The notes below the pieces were generated by a model. That model did no database searches, had not been told where the DNA came from, and worked only from the letters and a program-made list of their open reading frames with translations. The position numbers were made by a program, and so were the translations under genes. This document shows positions 59,530 to 64,000 of a DNA stretch of 64,000 bases, piece by piece. This DNA is from DASPWV01 sp046727855. GTDB taxonomy: Bacteria > Acidobacteriota > Vicinamibacteria > Vicinamibacterales > UBA2999. The DNA lies in contig JBKPDL010000025.1 of the NCBI GenBank assembly GCA_046727855.1, positions 1 to 64,000 on the forward strand, given 5' to 3'. Positions within the stretch are counted from its first letter, which is position 1. The number at the start of each line of letters is the position of its first letter.

Positions 59530-60537
59530 CTACGACACAACCCGTTTCCTCCGGAAGCGTGAGGCCAGCTCTCCGGTCTCGCGCCTGAATGCGCGGTCCA
59601 TCGTATCGACCGAGCCAAAGCCGCAGCTCCACGCAATTTCCTGAAGGCTCCTATCGCTCTCCTCCAGCAGTCGAAGAGCCGTTTCCACTCTGAGCCGTTT
59701 GATGAACTGCGCCGGCGGTACCCTGAATTCCTTCACGAACGTCCGGGAGAAGTTGCGCGGGCTCATTGCGACCTTCGCGGCCAGGATCTCCACACCGAGG
59801 TCGAGGTGAAGGTGCTCCAGAATCCAGATCGGCAGCTCTCGAATGGGCAGCTTCGACGACTCCTGAAACGCCAGTGCCGTGCTGAACTGGCTTTGTCCGC
59901 CGGATCGCCGGATGAAGAGCACGAGCGCACGCGCCACGCGAAGCGCGATGTCAGTGCCCAGGTCTTCTTCGACAAGCCACAGCGCCAGGTCCAGGCCCGA
60001 GGCGACGCCGGCAGCGGTCACGATGTTGCCGTCGCGGATGAACAACGGCTCGGGATCGACGTTCAGGGCCGGATAATCCTCCTGAAGCTTTTGGCTGAAG
60101 TACCAGTGCGTGGTGACCCTCTTTCCGGACAGCAACCCCGCCTCCGCGAGGACGAACGCCCCCGTGCAGACCGACACCGTCCTGCGGGCACGTTGCGAGG
60201 TCGACCGCACCCATTCGAGCAAAGCTGGGTTGTCAGCGCCTGTCCACACCTCCATGCCACCGGAGATGATCAACGTGTCCACCTCGCCCTGCACGGCAGA
60301 CCATGAACAATCGGCATTGATCGTCAGACCAGACGTGAAACTGCGGATCGCGAGCACGTCGGTACACGACGCGAGCGTCACTTCGTAGGGCCGACTGCGC
60401 GCACGGCCCGCTTCGCGTAACTTCATGACCGCGGTCGCAAACACCTCGATGGGACCGGCGACCTCGAGAGACTGAGCAGTCGGCGTGGCCAGGACGACCA
60501 CGCGCCTGGACGGGACACCTGTTTGTGATTCGTCCAT
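59530..60537 (-). CDS. GlxA-type regulator (DJ-1/PfpI domain plus AraC HTH)
   Basis: 335 residues. The N-terminal DJ-1/PfpI-like domain covers about 10-185 (VVVLATPTAQSLEVAGPIEV, EVDTLIISGGMEVW, with Cys in VSVCTGAFVLAEAGLL at the nucleophile elbow, and TAAGVASGLDLALWLVEEDL). An AraC pair of helix-turn-helices follows at about 225-330 (VEILAAKVAMSPRNFSRTFV, SLQEIAWSCGFGSVDTMDRA). The amidotransferase-like domain usually binds a ligand and does not hydrolyse. It lies between a DoxX-like gene and a DJ-1-type gene and may control both. Confidence 0.92.
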   Translation of the reverse strand: MDESQTGVPSRRVVVLATPTAQSLEVAGPIEVFATAVMKLREAGRARSRPYEVTLASCTDVLAIRSFTSGLTINADCSWSAVQGEVDTLIISGGMEVWTGADNPALLEWVRSTSQRARRTVSVCTGAFVLAEAGLLSGKRVTTHWYFSQKLQEDYPALNVDPEPLFIRDGNIVTAAGVASGLDLALWLVEEDLGTDIALRVARALVLFIRRSGGQSQFSTALAFQESSKLPIRELPIWILEHLHLDLGVEILAAKVAMSPRNFSRTFVKEFRVPPAQFIKRLRVETALRLLEESDRSLQEIAWSCGFGSVDTMDRAFRRETGELASRFRRKRVVS

Positions 60538-60615
60538 GGGCTCCGCCTCGGCGGCGCTTGCTGTCTTAATCTTCCAATCCGTCGCTGGCGCCGCACGCGG
60601 ACCGGCTAGCGATGA

Positions 60616-61386
60616 TTAGCCTCCGAGCGCGTTAATCACCTCCCGTGCGGTGACTTCGCCGGAGAAATTCTGCTGACCCGTGATGAGGTTACCATCGCGA
60701 ATTGCGAACGCCCGCCACAGCCCGGCCTGTACGTAGTTCGCGCCGAGGCGCTTCATCTCGTCCTCGATGCGCCATGGCATCACGTGCCGGTCCCGCGGAA
60801 GCAGGTTCAAGTCCCACACGGCGTTGTCCGCGTAGTCTTCCTCGACGTTGGCAAAGCCCGTCACGGTCTTGCCTCTGACCAGCGGCTCGCCATTCGACAG
60901 CACAGCGTACCTTAGGATCGCAACGCCGTGGCACAGCGCCACCGTCACTTTGCCCTGCTCGTAAAACTCCACGAACGTGCGATGGAGATCGGCGGCCGGC
61001 TCGAAGGTAAACATTGGCGACTGGCCACCCGCGACCATGATCGCGTCGAATCGATCGACGTCGATCTCAGCGACCTTGCGTGTCTTCTCAATCAGTGCGA
61101 CGAGCTGAGGCGTGTGAATGAAGCCCATTGTGATCAGATCGCTCGACGAGTAGCCGCTCGGATCCCGCGGATCGCTCATCGCGTCCGCTTCGCATCGGCC
61201 ACCGTCCGGACTGAAGAGCTCGATCTCGTATCCCTTCTCGCTCAACACGAAATATGAGTGCGTCAACTCGCTCCACCAGAAGCCGACCGGCCAGCCGGTC
61301 GTCGTCGATGTCGCCGGGTTGGCGATGACGATGGCGACGCGCTTTCGATTGCGCGGGTCCACGATATTCGGATCTTGTAGGCTCAT
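60616..61386 (-). CDS. DJ-1/PfpI-family protein (class I glutamine amidotransferase-like)
   Basis: About 256 residues from ATG 61386 with GAGGTG upstream. KRVAIVIANPATSTTTGWPV and GFWWSELTHSYFVLSEKGYE open the family; the nucleophile is the Cys in VTVALCHGVAIL. FANVEEDYADNAVWDL and NYVQAGLWRAFAIRDGNLIT are typical of Hsp31-like and related enzymes. Members act as glyoxalase III (methylglyoxal to lactate), as deglycase-type enzymes or as chaperones. Genes for an oxidoreductase and aldehyde dehydrogenase follow nearby, which fits aldehyde detoxification, but this is inference. Confidence 0.88.
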   Translation of the reverse strand: MSLQDPNIVDPRNRKRVAIVIANPATSTTTGWPVGFWWSELTHSYFVLSEKGYEIELFSPDGGRCEADAMSDPRDPSGYSSSDLITMGFIHTPQLVALIEKTRKVAEIDVDRFDAIMVAGGQSPMFTFEPAADLHRTFVEFYEQGKVTVALCHGVAILRYAVLSNGEPLVRGKTVTGFANVEEDYADNAVWDLNLLPRDRHVMPWRIEDEMKRLGANYVQAGLWRAFAIRDGNLITGQQNFSGEVTAREVINALGG

Positions 61387-61532
61387 ATCACCTCTGGGAC
61401 TACATCCTGAGTGTGGCAAGTGGCGCTCGTTCGCATGATGCCAGCAAAGAAGCATGCAAGCGGCCCGGACGCGCCATCAAGGACAAAAGCGCCGCATTTT
61501 TGGCCAGAAGCGGTTCTTCAAAGCCGAGCATT
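61387..61532. other. Promoter region of the DJ-1-type gene with flanking inverted repeat
   Basis: A 31-base segment starting TCAAGGACAAA at 61477-61507 has an imperfect inverted copy at 61802-61832. The pair brackets repeat copy 2. No gene is seen here. Confidence 0.4.
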
Positions 61533-61681
61533 TAGACCGTTATGCGGCCACAGACGTGAATTTTGCACGCGTTGTGGACCCGCATAACGGTCTACGGCGC
61601 GCGGAGCGCGCCAAGCCAACAACAAGAACTAGCCAAGGGCCGCGGAGTTAGCCGGATATCAAGGGCAGGGCCCTTGGCTAG
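61533..61681 (-). repeat. Multi-hairpin repeat, copy 2 (inverted relative to copy 1)
   Basis: Reverse complement of copy 1 with about 5 differences in 150 bases. H2 stem TAGACCGTTATGCGG at 61533-61547 pairs with 61580-61594; H1 stem at 61629-61641 pairs with 61669-61681. The linker forms a small extra hairpin (GGCGCG-CTC-CGCGCC-like, about 61596-61612). Confidence 0.85.
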
Positions 61682-61869
61682 TGAGTATCTCCCGATATCG
61701 ATCTTCTTTTCTGCGATCAGCGAGTCGCAAGCGTGAAACTCAGCGGCTCGCTCCGTTCGGCAGATCCCTTCGACGAGCGGCCAGACGTGTCTGCCACGCG
61801 ATTGGCCGAATGCGCGGCGTCTTTGTCCTTGAGACAACTGCATCGCGGTGTGCATGCTGACGGAGTAGA

Positions 61870-62021
61870 CCAACCAAGGGCTCGCCCTTGATATCCCGAT
61901 GCCTGGGGAGCATCGCCCTTGGCTGGTTGGCAGTATTTGCTTGGCGCGCTCCGCGCGCCTAGGACCGCTATGCGGACCAGCAACGAGTACAAAATTCACG
62001 TTCGGGGCCGCATAGCGGTCC
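61870..62021 (+). repeat. Multi-hairpin repeat, copy 3 (diverged)
   Basis: Same order as copy 1 but diverged. H1 stem CCAACCAAGGGC (61870-61881) pairs with 61915-61930. H2 stem GGACCGCTATGCGG (61962-61975) pairs perfectly with 62008-62021; relative to copy 1 a T-A pair in the stem has become C-G. The loop with GTACAAAATTCACGT is kept. Confidence 0.8.
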
Positions 62022-62121
62022 AGCGCGACGTCAACACGGACACATCACGAAGTGAGCGGCGCCTCCACAAAGTGCGCACATTCACACCACGTGAGTCTCT
62101 GCTAGTGGTTGGGGAGCTGCC

Positions 62122-62751
62122 ATGAACATCGGCATCCTGGGTGCCGGCAAGATGACGCAGGCGCTTGGGCGACATTTCATCAAGACGGGACATGAGCTCC
62201 TCGTGAGTTATTCGCGCAACCGCGACAAGCTCGAGAAGGCGGCTGAGGATCTTGGCGGCGGAACGCAGGTCGGTTCGCCCGTTGACGCGGCCCGCTTCGG
62301 CGACGTCGTCCTCCTCGCCACCGGCTGGGGTGGCGCGGCGCTGGCTCTCAAGGCGGGCGGAGCGCTTGACGGAAAGGTGCTCTGGAGCATCGTGACACCG
62401 CTGAAGCCCGACTACTCCGGGCTCGCGCTCGGCACAACGACATCAGGCAGCGAGGAGCTCGCCAAGCTCGTTCCGCGCGCCGCCTTCATCGCGGGGTGGC
62501 CTCCGTTTGCCGAGGTCCTGACGTCGGCGTCAACACGTTTTGGCACCGAGCAACAGACGCTGTTCTATTGCGGCGACGATCCGAACGCCAAGCGGATCGT
62601 CGCTCCGCTGTTCGAGTCGCTGGACGTGGACGCGGTCGACGCGGGCCCGCTTTATGCCGCGAGGTTTATCGAGCCCGCGATGTGCCTGCTCGTGCATCTC
62701 GCGTACGGTCAGAAGATGGGTCGGGTCGGAGTCCGTCTGCTCCGTCGTTGA
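62122..62751 (+). CDS. NADPH-dependent F420-reductase-like/NAD(P)-binding oxidoreductase
   Basis: 209 residues. MNIGILGAGKMTQALGRHFI is a Rossmann GxGxxx motif; SYSRNRDKLEKAAEDLGGG would bind the nucleotide ribose, and DVVLLATGWGGAALALKAGG with KVLWSIVTPLKPDYSG follows the fold of FNO-like reductases. Cofactor F420 use is not implied, as many members act with unknown partners. The start is the ATG 62122 preceded by GGGGAG. The aldehyde dehydrogenase gene follows 36 bases later, suggesting one operon. Confidence 0.85.
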   Translation: MNIGILGAGKMTQALGRHFIKTGHELLVSYSRNRDKLEKAAEDLGGGTQVGSPVDAARFGDVVLLATGWGGAALALKAGGALDGKVLWSIVTPLKPDYSGLALGTTTSGSEELAKLVPRAAFIAGWPPFAEVLTSASTRFGTEQQTLFYCGDDPNAKRIVAPLFESLDVDAVDAGPLYAARFIEPAMCLLVHLAYGQKMGRVGVRLLRR

Positions 62752-62787
62752 TGAATCAGTTCCGCAATCAAGAGGAGTTCGTTGACA

Positions 62788-64000
62788 TGGCCGCACAGAC
62801 GAAGAGCCCATCGCCTTCGGTGACAGATCCTGCTGAACCTGGTGCGGGTGGCGCGGGTACCGGCAAGAAGCGGGCGCGCATGGCGATCGCGCGCGGCCAA
62901 CTCTTGATCAACGGCAGGTGGCGCGACTCGGAAAGCGGCGAGACGATGCCGAACTTCGACCCAACGACTGAAGCCGAAACGACACAGATTGCGAAGGGCA
63001 CACCCGGGGATGCCGACGCCGCGGTGCAAGCGGCTCTGCACGCGTTCGAGGAAGGACCGTGGGGGCGAATGCACCACGAGGAGCGCGCAAAGCTGATGTT
63101 CCGGATCGCCGACCTTCTCGACGCCCGCGCCGAGGAGTTTGGAATGCGCGAGGCGATGGACATGGGGATGCCCATGCATGACTTCGTCACGATCATCATG
63201 CCGCACTGCTCCGGACTGTTCCGGTTCTTCGGTGGACTCGCGATGCACATGAACGGGGGCTACCGCCAATCGTACGAACAGGACATCAGGATCCTCACAC
63301 GACGGGAACCCTTGGGCGTTGTCGCGGCGATTACGCCATTCAACTTCCCGCTCGCGCTGAGTGCTTCCAAGATTGCTCCGGCGCTCGCCGCGGGGAACAC
63401 GGTGGTACACAAGCCGGCGTCGGATACCCCGCTCTCAGCGCTCGCATTCGCGCAAGTGATCCTCGATGCAGGCATTCCCGAGGGCGTCTACAACCTTGTC
63501 ACGGGCCCGGGGGGTTCGCTCGGCGACGCTCTCGTCAAGCACCCGCTTGTGGACAAGGTCGCGTTCACAGGGTCCACGGCCGTCGGGCAACAGATCGTGC
63601 GAAATGGCGCCGCGACCATGAAGCACACGACGATGGAGCTTGGCGGGAAGTCACCGAACATTATCTTCGCGGACGCGAATCTCGATTACGCCGTCGAAGC
63701 TGCGTTCTGGGGCATCTTCTGGAACAAGGGAGAGGTGTGCGTGGCCGGGTCGCGCCTGCTGGTCGAAAAGACCATCTACGATGCCTTCCTCCATCGCTTT
63801 GTCGCGCGCGCGAAAGCTGCGATCCTCGGCGATCCTCTGGACGAAGTGACGCAGGTCGGTCCGATCGCTAACAAGGCGGAGTTCGACAAGGTGGTCGGGT
63901 ACATCAAGAGCGGTACGGACGAAGGGGCAAGAATCGTCGCGGGCGGCGGAACGACGAAGATCAACGGCAAAGGGCTTTTCATCGAGCCGACCGTGTTTGC
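62788..64000 (+). CDS. Aldehyde dehydrogenase, N-terminal part (runs off the window)
   Basis: The open frame from ATG 62788 (AAGAGGAG upstream) runs to the end of the window, about 404 residues. A Gly/Lys-rich N-terminal extension precedes QLLINGRWRDSESGETMPNF. Family motifs are AAITPFNFPLALSASKIAPA, LAAGNTVVHKPASDTPLSAL, FTGSTAVGQQI (NAD-binding), TMELGGKSPNIIF (catalytic Glu) and WNKGEVCVAGSRLLVEK with the nucleophilic Cys. It should oxidise an aldehyde to an acid with NAD(P)+. With the DJ-1-type and F420-reductase-like genes it suggests reactive-carbonyl metabolism. The C-terminal part lies outside. Confidence 0.93.

Noticed and set aside
42998..62021. Integron attC sites, because the H2 stems contain GTTATGC and GCATAAC, similar to integron core sites
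   Set aside because: In attC the outer ends read ...AAC at the left and GTT... at the right; here the orientation is reversed inside each hairpin. No integrase gene or head-to-tail cassette array is visible, and the copies are not in one orientation.
1..64000. CRISPR arrays, tRNA or rRNA genes, transposase genes
   Set aside because: No regularly spaced repeats with unique spacers, no cloverleaf-like or rRNA-like sequence and no DDE, Y1 or serine recombinase motifs were recognised by eye; a dedicated search could still reveal small RNAs.

Overview
The window reads as chromosomal DNA of a high-GC, Gram-negative (diderm) bacterium, most likely an Acidobacteriota of the Vicinamibacteria type. 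The main evidence is four very large FtsX/MacB-type permeases of about 810-890 residues without an ATPase partner (the 'acidobacterial duplicated orphan permease', ADOP, architecture), two of them with a divergent or upstream PadR regulator. Supporting evidence is the many signal-peptide proteins, outer-membrane beta-barrels, an Omp85 protein and TolC/RND/MacAB export systems. No rRNA, tRNA, CRISPR array or transposase gene was recognised.

Layout. 0-11.2 kb: a decayed PadR gene, three ADOP permeases on the plus strand, a CBM9/DUF5916-type outer-membrane protein, an intact PadR, and a stub of an ABC ATPase. 11.2-14.5 kb: a Tat-exported alanine-racemase-like protein, then three broken genes and a DinB protein. 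14.7-18.5 kb: a minus-strand PadR-ADOP operon and a small beta-barrel protein. 18.5-25 kb: the remains of an OmpR-type response regulator, then an OMF-RND-MFP efflux operon. 25-32.9 kb: mostly single small enzymes (GH15, NIPSNAP, VOC, DUF1697, DinB, TetR, a headless SigJ-like sigma factor, SnoaL, DUF1772, serine hydrolase). 33-41.8 kb, all minus strand: two OmpR/HisKA two-component pairs and a MacA-MacB-like ABC export operon. 41.8-48.4 kb: a CRP/FNR regulator, an ECF sigma factor with a SnoaL tail, an SDR-like protein, a TPR protein, a monooxygenase-fold protein, and a small Cys-rich protein coupled to a metalloprotease-like protein. 48.9-57 kb, minus strand: an envelope cluster (ECF sigma factor, membrane-anchored partner, secreted protein, a DNA-binding/beta-barrel chimera, an Omp85 protein, a lipoprotein) plus a divergent-family secreted protein. 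57-64 kb: a membrane-anchored methyltransferase, AraC, DoxX-like, GlxA-type regulator, DJ-1/PfpI protein, F420-reductase-like oxidoreductase and an aldehyde dehydrogenase running off the end, which together suggest reactive-carbonyl or electrophile metabolism.

Regulatory logic readable from sequence. A 19-bp direct-repeat site (11-bp period) lies before both the first response regulator and the serine-hydrolase gene. A different 18-bp direct-repeat site lies before both the second response regulator and the MacA-type operon. A 28-bp ECF-like promoter lies before both the 54.4 kb sigma factor and the secreted protein at 55-56.9 kb. These allow testable regulon assignments.

The most unusual items are: (i) an ORF that joins a receiver-less OmpR DNA-binding domain to an outer-membrane beta-barrel, translationally coupled to an Omp85 gene; (ii) a roughly 150-bp multi-hairpin repeat present three times, with compensatory base changes in its stems; (iii) a roughly 225-bp imperfect palindrome built from a short degenerate motif; and (iv) a high load of broken genes and truncated regulators. 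Coordinates of starts were adjusted to codons with ribosome-binding sites or family-typical N-termini; all family calls are from reading motifs, without database searches.
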